Below, piece after piece: positions 37,305 through 48,898 of a stretch of 64,000 nt of DNA. A program made the position numbers and the translations under genes. Position 1 is the first letter of the stretch. Each line of letters opens with the position of its first letter. This stretch comes from Sweltsa coloradensis (lineage: Eukaryota; Arthropoda; Insecta; Plecoptera; Chloroperlidae), in NCBI GenBank assembly GCA_024449915.1, contig JAMZAV010000108.1, positions 1,302,001-1,366,000 on the forward strand. Reading direction: 5' to 3'. Below the pieces are notes generated by a model. That model was not told the DNA's origin. It searched no databases and saw only the letters and a list, made by a program, of their open reading frames with translations.

Positions 37305-39813
37305 CTAGCACTCTACAATGTTGAATAGAGTAGGATGTCTCTGCATGAATCAATCACAACAAATACAATGCATCCAAAGTAGTTCTTCTGGCAAGCATTC
37401 GGAATGCTTATCACGTGATTAGCTTCGACTTTAAAATAGACCTTCAAACTAAGAGAACATTTATAAATTACAAGGGGATATCAAACTACTGATGACGTTC
37501 TGTATTGACCTTTGTAGGGTCTGGCGCTCAGTGATAAGATACGGCTGCTTGCTTACAATTCCGAGTGTTTGATTAGGCTATTTGGCGACTACTTGACTTG
37601 TTTAATATTTAGTGTAGAATATACAATAGTGAGATGGCTTTCCATTAGCGCTGAATTTCATTTGGAGATGTGTATTTGTGATAGGCTAAATAAATTTTCT
37701 CAGCACTTAATGTAGGGAGAAGAAGTCTTTTAAAATGCACAACGTCAATGTCTCATCGTTATTTGTTATTTATTGATGACACCCACATTATTTAGTACGT
37801 AGTTTTAAAAATATTAATGTTGCAAGTGTTTGCTGTTAAATGAAATCAGCATTTTGAATACATTTTTGGATGGGGGATTGGGTGTCAATTACTGTGTGAA
37901 CTGGCCCCGATTACAGTATTAGCATAGAATGTATAAAATTTAGTTTATAAAACAATTTAAAAATTGATGTAAGCAATTCGTATTTTGGGGCTACATGTTC
38001 CACTTCTGAAATGTGCAATGGGGGGGGGGGGAATCCCCCCATCCCAAATAAATTATAAAAAACAAAGTCAGTATTAGTATCTTATTTATATGGGATATCA
38101 GGTTTTTAAATTATATTTCAAGTATTTCAAGTCATTTTGTAGTTTCATTTTCTTAATCCCTGGTGTTCTATGCAATGTGATAGTCATTGTAATGATTATA
38201 TTGTAGAAAAGTCACTTATGTTAACTCATTTGAAATATAGTTGTTATTTGTTAGTATAAATAAATTATAATACTTCCTCATAAGGATTAAGGATTTCTCA
38301 TCACTAAAGTTTTTGAATTTGGAGCCATTTAAAATATTTCCCAGAATGCTTGCTACCAGCATTCCCATTGGTCAATGTAAATTGCTAATAAAATATTCCA
38401 CCAGCTGTCTTCTGTAATTGGGCAGTCTAGTGGACACCTGTGGCATGATGGCATCAAGTGGTTGTGTTGTCTGTCTGTAGTAAAGTGGGTGTGGCTTAAA
38501 AGTTAGTTGGACCAACATTTACTATCTAACTAGTACAAATACTACTAATTAGGATAGAAGGAACACAGTTTATAAAATATTTTATTTTATCATGTTATTG
38601 TCACTTCAATTTCAAGAGGCTAAGGATTTAATCATTTGTTTGATTATGATACCAGCATGCCCCTCCCCCTTTGCTCATATCAATGTCTCTTCACTTAAAT
38701 CACATGGGTTAGGCCTAGGCGTGATTCGAATTTAATGTAACACTTGAAACAATCATTATTTAATACTTACAGATGTCTTCATTCAGGTTTAGACTTCAAA
38801 ATGAATCGTAGTCAGTCTTAGGCCTACTTCATAGCCATGTATAATGTAGAGTTGGTAGATTGTTGAGTCTTATATCTTATAAATTTCTTGATAGTTTTTT
38901 TTTTAGGTCTAGAGGCCTAGGCCTTGTGTAGGTCTAATCAATTTGAAGTAATGTAAGTGACCTTGTGAATTGTGATATTGATTGTTTGCTGAATTAGCCC
39001 TACGTAGTTCTTCATGTGTTATTGAGGTGAAGCTAAGCACAAGCTACATGCAAATCAAATATGTTTTGATACACAACTAGGCCTAGGCATAATATGCCTA
39101 CAATACTGTAAAACATCTCAACCCGAACGATTCTAGGCCCATGCTTGTTGCGTACTGTTGCCCAACCACATGGTTTTTATGAGCATGTGTAGGCCAAGCC
39201 TAGCTGAGTAAGCCCACTTATTCAGAGCATGCAACATTTGCATCAGTTGGAGAGGCCCTTGACTTCACTTAAACCGAATTTTAAAACGTTTTGTTTAGGT
39301 ACGCCTATTTTATGTTTAGGCCTCTAAGCACGTTTTTATTCTAGGGTACCTAATGGTTTTTATAACATTGCCATCAAATTTAGGCAAAAGTTAACCTAGA
39401 TCTAGGCCTAGGCCTACTTGGCTTTAATATCACTGTCCACCAAGGTTGTCTGGTTTAAGATCATTTCTTCAAAAACTTCATGGCCTAGCCACAATCTTTT
39501 TTTCAAGATGTAGGCCATTCCCACGATGGATACGTTTCATGCATATCCATGGAAAATTGAGCTCTTGGATGTTTTGAAAAAATAACAAGCTAGGCCTACC
39601 AATTGCCAACTTTTTAGTTAGGCCTACTTATTAATTGGTTAATTCACTTTGCCATTTTGCATTACTAACAGCAATTATTAAAATGTTAGTACTTTTTCTT
39701 AATTCTTCTCCTTTACTTGCACCTTTTACAAAGTTACATTTTCTTAATACTAACAAAAAAAGCATCCATGGCCTTGGTGCATTGCGTGTAAATAACAACA
39801 TTTTATTCTGCAG
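37305..39813. other. Esrp intron, right part
   Basis: No gene. TAGGCCTA-type words are very frequent between 38700 and 39630. A G/C pair of runs (GGGGGGGGGGG ... CCCCCC) is at about 38021-38041. The acceptor TTTTATTCTGCAG ends at 39813. Confidence 0.75.
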
Positions 39814-40047
39814 GTATTAAATCGTTCGATGGATCCTAAAACCTATGAACAACAACAGCCGCTGATTGCTCAGATTCCTCAAGTGCCGTTGCTCCCTCAA
39901 CACATCATCACCTCGGGGACACGGAAAGACTGCATCAGGCTCAGGGGTCTCCCTTACGAGGCGCAGGTTGAACATATCCTAGACTTCCTCGGGGAACATG
40001 CCAAGAGCATCGTCTTCCAGGGCGTTCACATGGTCTACAATGCTCAG
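39814..40047 (+). CDS. Esrp: Esrp coding exon: linker and first half of qRRM3
   Basis: Acceptor TTCTGCAG, donor CTCAG|GTAGGA, both borders phase 0. Protein: [78 protein letters not shown]. The VLNR start directly continues EVQQ of the previous exon, the Pro/Leu-rich linker (LLP...) precedes qRRM3 as in the family, and [18 protein letters not shown] with GVHMVYN.Q is diagnostic. Length 234 bases. Confidence 0.98.
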
Positions 40048-40553
40048 GTAGGAACAACATGACAAGAATTGGGCTCGGTGTTAGCTATTTTACGGAAATT
40101 ATTTGCATCGATGTTCTGAAATTTTTAATTGTGTAATGCAGCAAACTTGCTTCACATATAACATGCCAAGCATGTTACATGTTAATTTACTGTAAACCAA
40201 CCATAAATGATCAATCTTATTCTTTATTGCACCTTCCAAGATATACATAATAGCAGCAAATTTTTACAACTAATGTAACTATTATCCTTACCATGGATTC
40301 CTACATTAACTACAAAAGAACAAAGCCCTCTTATGCATTAATCAACTGCCCCCCTTTCAGGAAAATACCCTGAACGTTCAGTCAGGTTAGTCGCCAATTG
40401 ACAATTACCAGGGCTGTAATTTTTGGTAGACCTACTCTCACTGGCCTAGTAATTAGGCTACTGTATTAGCGTGATTATAAGCTGCCGTCAAGTAATGGCA
40501 TTAGCCGCACCCCTATTTTGAACATTCAAATGTTAACATTTTGCTAGAATTAA
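40048..40553. other. Esrp intron inside qRRM3, left part
   Basis: No gene or element recognised. Confidence 0.8.
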
Positions 40554-41133
40554 CTAGGAAAACGCTTAAGTCCCGCCGCGTTGATGGATGAGCTTTTTTG
40601 TAAGTTTTTAGTTTGCGTGGGACCACTTTTCCTTTGCAACTGCTTTGTGAATGCATTGTAGGTGATTGTTGTCAAGTTTCTATTGTTACTTGTTAATTGT
40701 TATTATAAACCTAAAAAAAAACTCATATTAAAACCTTTATTCTATGGATTCTGGCTAACTTTTTCAACTTTTCTTTCAAAAAGCAATACATTACCATTCT
40801 CTTAATGTACATGTAAAATATGAACGTTGTAGCCCCACCCGTTTGGTCAGAATCGGCCCAAATGTCACGAAAATATCGCACTAAAAATCGGAAAAAATAC
40901 GTAAAAGTACGATATTCATGAGAAATATTTCTTTGTACCCAAAAACAATTACACCTCTAAGTTCAGAGATTTTGAAGGTCCCCTCCAATTTTCATCAAGA
41001 TCGGATATGCCGTTTGCCTGGTAGAGAGTTAACAAACAGACAGAAAAACAAAAAAAAAAAAAAAAACACCCGAGCTAAATTTTTTTGAGGTCAGTGAAAT
41101 TGAAGTCTTCGCTTCACTCGCTACGCTCATCAA
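40554..41133 (-). mobile_element. Helentron-like element, subfamily A copy 3
   Basis: Inverted orientation. CTAGG at 40554, then the stem-loop AACGC/GCGTT and TGGATGAGC; the 5' end on the right reads GCTACGCTCATCA with one base lost from the inverted repeat. Only one internal unit is present, against two in the copies at 13073 and 33906, so unit number varies between copies. An (A)n tract at about 41049-41066 lies near the 5' end. Confidence 0.75.
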
Positions 41134-41322
41134 ATAATTAAATGGCTGCGAATAGTAGCCTCATCCCACTTTTTTAACTTGATATAATTTGTAAATGTAG
41201 GCCCTACTTGCAACCTTTGTTGTAGTACCCGTATAGATAGTTTGAATTGTTAGATAAATGTGGTATGTCAAGTAGAGACCCTCTCTTTGTGTCGGGTGTA
41301 GAACCAACCACTCCTCTTTCAG
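41134..41322. other. Esrp intron inside qRRM3, right end
   Basis: Short stretch ending in the acceptor CACTCCTCTTTCAG. Confidence 0.85.
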
Positions 41323-42312
41323 GGTCAGCCGTCGGGCGAGGCGTTCATTCAGATGGAGTCTGAACAGTCCGCCTACATCGCTGCTTCACAGAAACACCAC
41401 CGCTACATGATCTTCGGCAAGAAGCAGCGTTACATCGAAGTGTTCCAGTGTTCGGGCGAGGACATGAACTTGGTCCTAACGGGCGGCCTTCCCGCGCCCG
41501 GCGCCGTATCACCCGCCGCTAAAGCCGCGACATTGCTATCGCCCGGTATGTTATCCAACCACCCCCCGCCGTTAGGCCCCCCCCCTCAGCTGTACGAGTC
41601 CTCGTACCCTCTAGTGCAGCACGTACAGGCGCAACAGGCTCTGGCGCAACACGTGCAACATAACCTTGCTATCAGACAGAGCCAACAAGAGAGCCTCATG
41701 TTTCTGAATCAGATCGCGGTGGCTCAGCAACATCAAGCCGCTATGGCGGCCGCGTTGAACGCCGCGGCTAATTCGAAACAGAACTGGCCAGACATGAACT
41801 CCATGGGAGAGTCCTCGGGCATTCCCTCCCCCCCGTCCACGTCTGCCTCGGCTCTCGCGATCACTAGCAGTACGAGCACCGTCGCAAAACAGAACGGGAC
41901 CCAGTATAGTTCCTTGGTGCACTCCGGGGGATATACCAGCCACCCTCCTCCGTCCACCGCCGGAGTTCCGCCCGGAATGTTCCTTCTAAACATGGGTCAG
42001 CGTCTTCCCGTAGGTAATCCCCTCCTTGCACAACCCCCTCCCGGAGCGGCCTTCCACCCCCCCGTACCCCCACCCCCCATCTCGGCGCACCCTCCTCCCT
42101 CTCACGCCATGCTGCCCCATCTCATGTCGTCAGCCTCTGGGTTGATGGGAGCAAAGAGGTCTTGGGAACAAGCGTTCCCCGCAGAGTTGCAACAGGCGGG
42201 GTTGAAGCGTTCTTGGCAGACACCAGCCACTTTGTACCAACAACAGGCAGCACTTTCCCACCCGGCGTTCTCGTACCAGAATACTCAGTTGCAGTTCTAT
42301 CCGGCAATGTAG
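41323..42312 (+). CDS. Esrp: Esrp coding exon: second half of qRRM3 plus Pro/Gln-rich region, with alternative ends
   Basis: Acceptor CCTCTTTCAG, phase 0. Protein begins [20 protein letters not shown] and reaches [20 protein letters not shown], closing qRRM3. A low-complexity region follows, rich in Pro, Gln, Ala and Ser, with [15 protein letters not shown] and runs of PPP. Two internal donors share phase 1: CCCG|GTATGT after 41545 and GTAG|GTAATC after 42013. Either joins exon 52879 in frame. If both are ignored the frame continues to TAG 42310-42312 and ends [20 protein letters not shown] then [15 protein letters not shown]. That tail holds two KRSW motifs and looks coding. Vertebrate Esrp1 has alternative donor use just after its third RRM that affects nuclear localisation, so the spot is a plausible switch. 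GC-rich relative to flanks. Confidence 0.95.
   Translation, partial: GQPSGEAFIQMESEQSAYIAASQKHHRYMIFGKKQRYIEVFQCSGEDMNLVLTGGLPAPGAVSPAAKAATLLSPGMLSNHPPPLGPPPQLYESSYPLVQHVQAQQALAQHVQHNLAIRQSQQESLMFLNQIAVAQQHQAAMAAALNAAANSKQNWPDMNSMGESSGIPSPPSTSASALAITSSTSTVAKQNGTQYSSLVHSGGYTSHPPPSTAGVPPGMFLLNMGQRLPVGNPLLAQPPPGAAFHPPVPPPPISAHPPPSHAMLPHLMSSASGLMGAKRSWEQAFPAELQQAGLKRSWQTPATLYQQQAALSHPAFSYQNTQLQFYPAM
41545..41550 (+). promoter_or_regulatory. Alternative 5' splice site 1 (intron from 41546)
   Basis: CCCG|GTATGT inside the exon, phase 1. Use would give SPG-GTMLPPPPPYGPG at the junction with exon 52879 and remove 156 codons of the Pro/Gln-rich region compared with the donor at 42013. Confidence 0.45.
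42013..42018 (+). promoter_or_regulatory. Alternative 5' splice site 2 (intron from 42014)
   Basis: GTAG|GTAATC inside the exon, phase 1, giving LPV-G-GTMLPPPPPYG with exon 52879. It is the only donor of good quality and right phase between 41546 and the stop at 42312. Confidence 0.55.
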
Positions 42313-42800
42313 AGACTGATCCAGTCATTCCGTTAAACATTCCACGAGAAGTGAACACGTTAGCGATAGACTCGATAAGTTCACTTCCTAATGTGACAGG
42401 TAGAGAAGAGGTAGGATGATATTGCTTTTGTTAGCTTAGAGAATCATATCCAGTAGATTGATCTTGGGTCTTCAAGAAAGACTCCCTGTTGTAAGTAGCT
42501 AACCAAGTCTATTAATTTGATGTAGACAAATATAATGATTTCTTTTAGTTAATAGTGTATATACATATAGTATATAGTTCGTTAATAGTATGATCCTGAT
42601 GAGTTAAATATGACAAGAAATTATACTTTTGATTTTCGAAGATAGGCCTATATAACCTATGAATATGATCAATCATTTGTTGTATCATCAGATAGCCAGT
42701 TCAGTACTGGAGCTGATGGTAGTTAGCTATTTTAGTGTCCCGGTATGGACATTTTGACCAATTCGTCCATTAAAGTGATGTTTGCAAGTGCACAACACTG
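42313..42800 (+). other. Probable 3' UTR of the short Esrp isoform
   Basis: Sequence after the read-through stop. A variant polyadenylation signal ATTAAA is at 42769-42774; no AATAAA is nearby. The end is uncertain. A donor-like TT|GTAAGT near 42490-42496 lies after the stop and could allow UTR splicing. Confidence 0.35.
42769..42774 (+). terminator. Candidate polyadenylation signal ATTAAA
   Basis: First plausible poly(A) hexamer after the short-isoform stop, about 460 bases downstream, followed by a GTGATGTTTG segment that could act as a downstream GU element. Confidence 0.3.
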
Positions 42801-44010
42801 TAGTTGTTACAATAGTTTTTCAATAATTTATGTTGGCACTGCAAATGGTACAACGTGTATCATATTAGAAGCTAGAATTATTCATAGCAATACTTAGAAA
42901 TAGAAGTGCCTAAGTTTAGTTACTTACAAGTGTACTGGTAGGTCTAGTTGAAAGAGACGATTAGTCTGACATATTATTGTCAGGTTATGGACGATTCCTG
43001 CCTTGGTGCATGCAGCTCAGCGCTGATGTTAGAAGTTTATAGAGTTACAGTCTCTCGTGTGTATGGCGTCCCGTCTATATTCCAAGTATCATCATAGCTT
43101 CAGTAAGCTCACTATCAAACAGTACGATCATTCCATAATTTCAAATTATTGGAAATGATACATCCTTAATTGCATCAAATGCATTGATGGAAGCAATTGT
43201 TCCAAGGCGTCGGCACGTAAGTTTAAGATGCTCAAATGATAATCTTCCTATTTGTTATTAATATTTGTAATGAATAGTCGTTCACTATTGTGCCTCTTGC
43301 GTTAGCGAATCAATGAATCAGTAATCGTCTTCTGATTCTCTATGACATTAATACGTGGCAATGTACTGCCAACCCTTTGATAATCTGGTTTTATTGCGAC
43401 AGAGTTTATCACGTTGTGCCTTACGGTTTACGGAAGTCCCGACCCCCAATTTTACCGCACGGATATTTTGTACTCCGCTCTTGAAAGAAGAGTGTATCAA
43501 ACATTTTCCAAAGATCAGCTCAGCAGGTTCGATTCCCAATTACTCTACGTACTTATTCCAAATTCAGCTCTCCTGGTTTTGATTTCAATCGAGCACGGCT
43601 TGTATGATGCAACTTGCTTCTTTCTGTTTGCTGTTAATACAAACATTAATATACTTTCTAAGAGTGAGAAGTGTTTATTTAATATAGTGATATCTTTGCT
43701 TGGTAGATCTTTGGTAAAGTTGACTATAATGCGAGAGACATTGTATTCTCGTGCCCAATCGGTGTTGGGGATGACCGGTAAACGGGTCAAAGTGTACCAT
43801 TGTATCCTGCTGAATTTTTGTGTGGTCATGGCAATTATATGTTTCCACGTAGGGCCAGTTTTACAATGCATGGCTTTGTTTCTACCTTGTCTAATGTCTA
43901 CGCACCTAGTTGGGGATGGGATGGGGAGTTTGCAGCGTGCCACTCAGTACTGATTGTTGTGTTGACTAATTATACCTAACTAGACAATGATTTCCTAATA
44001 ATGTGATTTT
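42801..44010. other. Intron or extended 3' UTR, unusually open on both strands
   Basis: A plus-strand frame of 179 codons (43414-43953) and a minus-strand frame of 132 codons (43545-43943) overlap. Neither has a recognisable domain; the plus frame is rich in hydrophobic residues. Either a chance low-stop stretch or an unrecognised remnant. Confidence 0.35.
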
Positions 44011-44085
44011 TGGATGAGCGTAGCGAGCGTAGCGAGCGAAGCGAAGATTCCATTTGACTACACTGGAGAAAAAAATCCGGAATGT

Positions 44086-44117
<32 letters not shown>

Positions 44118-44832
44118 TGTATTTTTGTGTGTTTGTTAACACGATTCCGGCTAAACCGATACTCCGATTGCGATGAAATTTTATGGAGACCTTCGAAATC
44201 TCTGAACTTAGAACTGCCACGTTTTTTGAGCGCAATCGGGAAATTTTTTCTCATAAAAAACGCAATTTTACGATTTTTTTCGATTTTTTTAAAATTTCTT
44301 CGACTTATAACACCTACATGTTTTATCCGATTGTAATAATTTTTTAACAGAACCTTAATTTTATGAATTGAAATATTCGTGTGAAATTTGAGCCTAATAG
44401 AAAAATTATTTCTCATGAAAATCAAAATTTTACGGGTTTTTTCTTTTCTAAAACAATTCTTTGACTTATAACACCTACATGCTTTATCTTATTGTAATGA
44501 TTTTTTCACAAAAACCTTAATTTTATGAATTAATATATTCGTGTTAATTTGAGCGCAATCGAATAATTATTTCTTATACAAATTGCAATTTTACGATTTT
44601 TTTCTTTTTAAAAAATTACGATTAATTAAAAAAATTAAGTTAATTTTTTATTTTGTTTTATTTAATAATAAAAATTAAGTTAATTTTTTATTTAATTTAA
44701 TTTAATTAAAAAAAATCTTCAACTAAGTAATGATTTTTTCACAGAACAACAGAAAATCCGCGTAACTCATGGCATCTCAATGCACCATATACGCTCATCC
44801 AACAACGCGGCGGGACTTAAGCGTTTTCCTAG
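44011..44832 (+). mobile_element. Helentron-like element, subfamily B copy 2
   Basis: Begins TGGATGAGCG, continues with short tandem TAGCGAGCG units, then ATTCCATTTGACTACACTGG. The interior has two to three repeats of a unit with CTTATAACACCTACATG, GATTTTTTCACAGAA and TTTCTCATGAAAAT. The 3' end keeps CGCTCATCCAACAACGCGG, the AACGC/GCGTT stem-loop and CCTAG before T. This copy has the clearest full set of subfamily B features. A- and T-runs open meaningless Lys/Phe-rich frames inside it. Confidence 0.75.
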
Positions 44833-47800
44833 TATTACTATTACAGTTCTCCGACAAGGTAAACCGTGTTCTAGTGTAGAGAATTCATATTTGTGTGTTC
44901 TTTTTCTTACTTACACTTCTGTAAGTGTAACTTGAGTTGATATATATTTCTCTCTGAAATGATAATGTTAATGTTACATTCCATTGATACACATTCTAAA
45001 TAATAATACATAATTTACACAAAGCAACATTTTGTGGTTTCAGAGATAGTTAAAAGATCAAGTTACAACTTTTTTGTAACAAATTCGGAATGATAACTTC
45101 TCCCACCTAATCGATATGTTGGTTAAAATAACACCGCCTCTCCAAAAAGTAGTTTGCAATAATGATAACATATTGTAAATACAGTACCTAGTTGAAAAAA
45201 GATAGATAAATATTTTACTGGGATTTAATTTCAAATTAAATTCTGAAATAATATGCTCTCCCTTATTTTCACTTCACCTTGTCAATACTCTGTGGTACGA
45301 TGTTGATTTCTCCGTCTCACGATTCCCTACTGGAAGACGTTGCTCGGTCACCGCCCTCTCCAATTTGTGAGATTTTGTGTCAAACTTGGTAGACTACTAC
45401 TGCATTGTGGAACTGACCCTTTAACACTATTTTGGATTGGGCTCAATAATATAATGGCTATGAGTGGAGAATGGGTGCCTTAGCTAGGTAAAGTGACACT
45501 GTTGATATGGCCTATTGTTGTTTGGGATATGTGTATTCTTAGGGGTGTCTGCTCATAGAAGGTACGTGGCACACTTTCTCCGATTTGCACATTGGTAACA
45601 TTTTGTTTTGTAATATTTGCCTCCAGCTAAAGTTGCTTTAGGGATTGGTTTTTTCAATTGCAATTTTTGATTAATGTACTTTTTATAACATTTATACATA
45701 TTTTATTTTGTATAGGTACTTTTTCTGGCAATTATTACAGTTATTTTGGGGGACAAATTCGGTTCAAATGTAGATGCAACTAAAATATTATGTTACTAAA
45801 ACTTTGTCTAATCCTTCCAACTTCAAAACTGTTAACTTCCTTGGTATTGTTGGAGTGGTATCTTTGCAAATTCCGAACCTTAAAAAGCAACTGTAATAAT
45901 TGGTATTAACACTTTGGGAAGTCTTTAGAGTGATTGTTTTTATTTGTTCTCGACAGTACAGTACCGTTTCACTTACTTTTAAAGATTCTGCTTGCGTTTT
46001 ACCTAGGGGTGGTAAATTTAAAGGTTTAATACACGCTCTTAAAATGTTGTTTATCCCAAGAATTTTGAAGAAAAATTAAGATTAGCCTTTGAAAAAAATT
46101 TCTTCTTTATTTGTTGTCGTTTATGTTAACAATGATAGTAACATGCATAAATGCATTTTTCAAAATGCATTTTCTAATAATACAAGCCAAGAAAAGAATT
46201 ACACTCTTGGTTGGTTTTTCCAAAAAATTGATATTGTTTAATAAAAGCGTTACAACGTTTACGCAAGTACAATTTATCACACCCCTAGTTTTACCTTCAT
46301 TCAAGTGTCTGGCTATTCTATCAAGCAATAGTTTCTCATTCCATTCTCCTTAAATTGGGTGTATGACAGGCTCAAAATGTTGACCAATCCAGTTTCTGTA
46401 GCTTTTTGTGCAACTTTATTTCCTTTTAACACTTAACTCTCACATGTATGCTGAAACTTTAACTTGCAAATGTGTTTGTCCTTCCTAGGGCAGTTCAATG
46501 ATCAGGCCTATTAGAATTAAGCACCTTGCCAGTTTTTTTAATGCCCATACACCTCTAGAATAGATTAGGCTAGAGATTTTTGATTATGTTTTGTGTTTCT
46601 CAAATCAGTAGGCCTTTAGAAGAATGTTCTCAAGATCTCTTGATTTAAAACCTTCCTCTTGCTTTTATTTTAAGGCAGCTGATTTTGTTTGTATTTTGTA
46701 GTCTTTTAAGTGGTCATAGGTGCATGACTGAACATATTTTTGATTTTTGAGTTACAAAATGAAACTGGCAGCTATATTTTTGTAAGCCTGTTTTCCTAGT
46801 GAAAGGTAACAAATGAACGTTGTAGTACTGTGCCGTATGTTTTGTATGATTATTGTAAGGATGAAGGACTTAATTGATAATTTGCCTAATATCTTAATAA
46901 ATACTACAATTTTTGTGAATTTGTTTCCAGCCAAATGGTTTTATTTGTGTGGGAACGGTCTGGTCGTGGTACCCTTACCTTTTAACACCATGAGCGCACT
47001 TGTATATCCAATAGAGTATTGCATAAACAGCATCAGCATGACAATTTTGGTACTGTGGAGGGTTTTCAAATTGGTAGTCACAGGTATTTTTTATAATTCC
47101 AGCACTATTCTGTCTTCTGTAGGTGTTAAGGTTAATCTATTGAATGTATGTATACTTTGTATTGCCAGTTTACCTCATACTTAACTAGTACGCTTATTGT
47201 TTTTACTCAAATGCCTTTATTCATATTTTTTACTCATTATCATTCTTATAGAAATTGAAAAAATGATAAAATTCTAATTATGTGAATAGATTACACTTAA
47301 TCTCCTACTAATGCACCTTAGGGGTGTGGGAACATATGCGTGGACTGAAACTAGACATCCACATGTGGTGGGAAGGAATATACTACTATTTTATAAACCA
47401 CTAATGTCCTCTATATTGCGCACAAAGCATCATGGCGTCAAACACACAAAATGCAATTTGCTCGGGTGTGCGTCTGACTGCGCCTCCCACACAATCATCG
47501 CAGTCCGTCACACACCCAAGCTTTTAGTGTGCTTACCAATAATGCTTGTGCACGATATAGAGGGTGCTAGTGATTTTTTAAATCGCCTATTAAAATATAC
47601 ATTACAATTTGATAAACGAGGTGTTTGCAGCATGTACTGCAGACAAACTAGTGGTTAAATATCTGAATGGCAACAAATATGACGCAACATTCCATTTTTA
47701 TTGCAGCTTTTTCTGCCACGCACCGTGATAATGCTTTGCTTGTTTTGTTACCTACTTATGATATGATTTCTTTGCCTATACTTAGACTACTAAGTTTGGT

Positions 47801-48042
47801 GTGTACAGCCTTCAAATTTAAATTCGCTGTTATACCGTATTTCAGTATGATTCCAACATGAATTATTAATTATGTAGGTATTAGTAGTAGTTAAATTCAT
47901 TAGTATTTAATATATTACATTGATTCATACATATTTGAAAGTTTGTTCTTTGGATATTTCCAATCAGATATCCTTGTATTACTTTTTTATTCAGCATATA
48001 TATATATTAGACAGTTTATATATTAGACAGTTTTAAATTGGT
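44833..48042. other. Esrp intron
   Basis: No gene supported. Frames of about 115-123 codons at 46813-47184 and 47311-47658 are AT-driven and unrecognised. A tandem TATATATTAGACAGTT duplication lies at about 48001-48032. Confidence 0.6.
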
Positions 48043-48114
48043 GGCCGCATAGCTCAGTTGGTAAGAGCATAGCCCGGTAAGCTAAGGTCCCGGGTTCAAA
48101 CCCCGGTGTAGTCA
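48043..48114 (+). tRNA. tRNA-Thr-like sequence (GGT), probably pseudogene or SINE head
   Basis: A box TAGCTCAGTTGG and B box GGGTTCAAACCCC are both good, and a T6 run follows at 48115-48122, so Pol III signals are complete. Acceptor stem GGCCGCA/TGTAGTC pairs at six of seven positions, two as G-U, with one mismatch. The D stem (GCTC/GAGC) and T stem (CCGGG/CCCGG) are perfect. The anticodon stem is only four pairs (TAGC/GCTA) around loop CCGGTAA, giving anticodon GGT but C instead of U at position 33 and one base missing near position 26. Those defects favour a pseudogene or a tRNA-derived repeat over a working gene. Confidence 0.5.
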
Positions 48115-48188
48115 CTTTTTTAATTTCTGTCTTAAGTACTAACATATATATATATATGTTCTGTTGTAGGCTTTCGTGATTCATAGTT

Positions 48189-48898
48189 TATGTTATGTTA
48201 CACTTTACGGAAATAATCACGCTATGTTGGATGTTTAAAACAAATATTTAATTAAAACTTCAACGTTTCAGAAGACTAGTTTTCACTGCACCTGATTTGA
48301 TTTTGTACTTACTATTTGGTTTGCCTTTGTAAGGCGGTTAAGTTTGTTTATATTTTTATTGTGTTGCTGATGTTTTGTTTTTATTGTTTTATACCAACCA
48401 CCGCCTGCTCGAATGGGATGAACCCAAATAGACTGCCTGTTTTGTGAGTCATTTTCCCATGTTAAATAATTGACCAACAAAAGGCAGAGCTTTGTAAGAA
48501 TTCCGCAAGAAAGCGCTAGCTACGGCGCCTCTTTGCGCCAAACAATTTGAAGTTGCAAAGAAGCTCCAACTAAAAACCTTTATCTAAGATCTCTGGTTGC
48601 ACTGTTTGTGTTTGTGTGACTGTGTGTCGGTAAACAAAACCTGTTGTGTTTCTTCATAAACTCAACAGAGCGTGCTAGTTACGGCGCAAAAATCTTCTTT
48701 CATCGACTGTGATTAGGACCGAAATGTTGGCTCACAAAACAGGCAGTCTATTTGGGTTCATCCCATTCGAGCAGGCGGTGATACCAACTCTTCTTGAAAA
48801 TGGAAGCCTAGTCTTCTGAAACGTTGAAGTTTTAATTAAATATTTGTTTTAAACATCCAACATAGCGTGATTATTTCCGTAAAGTGTAACATAACATA
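48189..48898. mobile_element. Foldback element with two perfect inverted segments, about 710 bp
   Basis: Outer arms 48189-48279 and 48808-48898 are perfect reverse complements over 91 bases. Inner segments 48399-48448 and 48731-48780 are perfect over 50 bases. The left arm has about 120 bases between outer and inner blocks, the right only 27. Both ends sit beside (TA)n runs (left around 48144-48152, right 48896-48907), so it may have entered a TA microsatellite. The arms share a CTTCTGAAACGTTGAAG word; the central part contains ACGGCGC words. No protein. The perfect arms imply recent insertion or gene conversion between arms. Confidence 0.8.

Noticed and set aside
41480..41490. Junction after VLTG giving VLTG-GTMLPPP with exon 52879
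   Set aside because: Would need an intron starting GCGGCC, which does not resemble a GC-AG donor (GCAAGT). The phase-matched GT donors at 41545 and 42013 are preferred.
41611..42358. Several minus-strand and alternate-frame open frames
   Set aside because: Shadows of the Pro/Gln-rich ESRP exon; GC-rich coding sequence keeps other frames open.
44082..44425. Phe- or Lys-rich frames on both strands
   Set aside because: Come from T and A runs inside a Helentron-like copy.
46813..47658. Two plus-strand frames of 123 and 115 codons
   Set aside because: Chance-like, no motif; intronic.
48368..48740. Hammerhead ribozyme as found in some retroelements, suggested by GAAACGTT and CTGATG words
   Set aside because: No complete CTGATGA ... 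GAAA core with supporting stems could be assembled on either strand.
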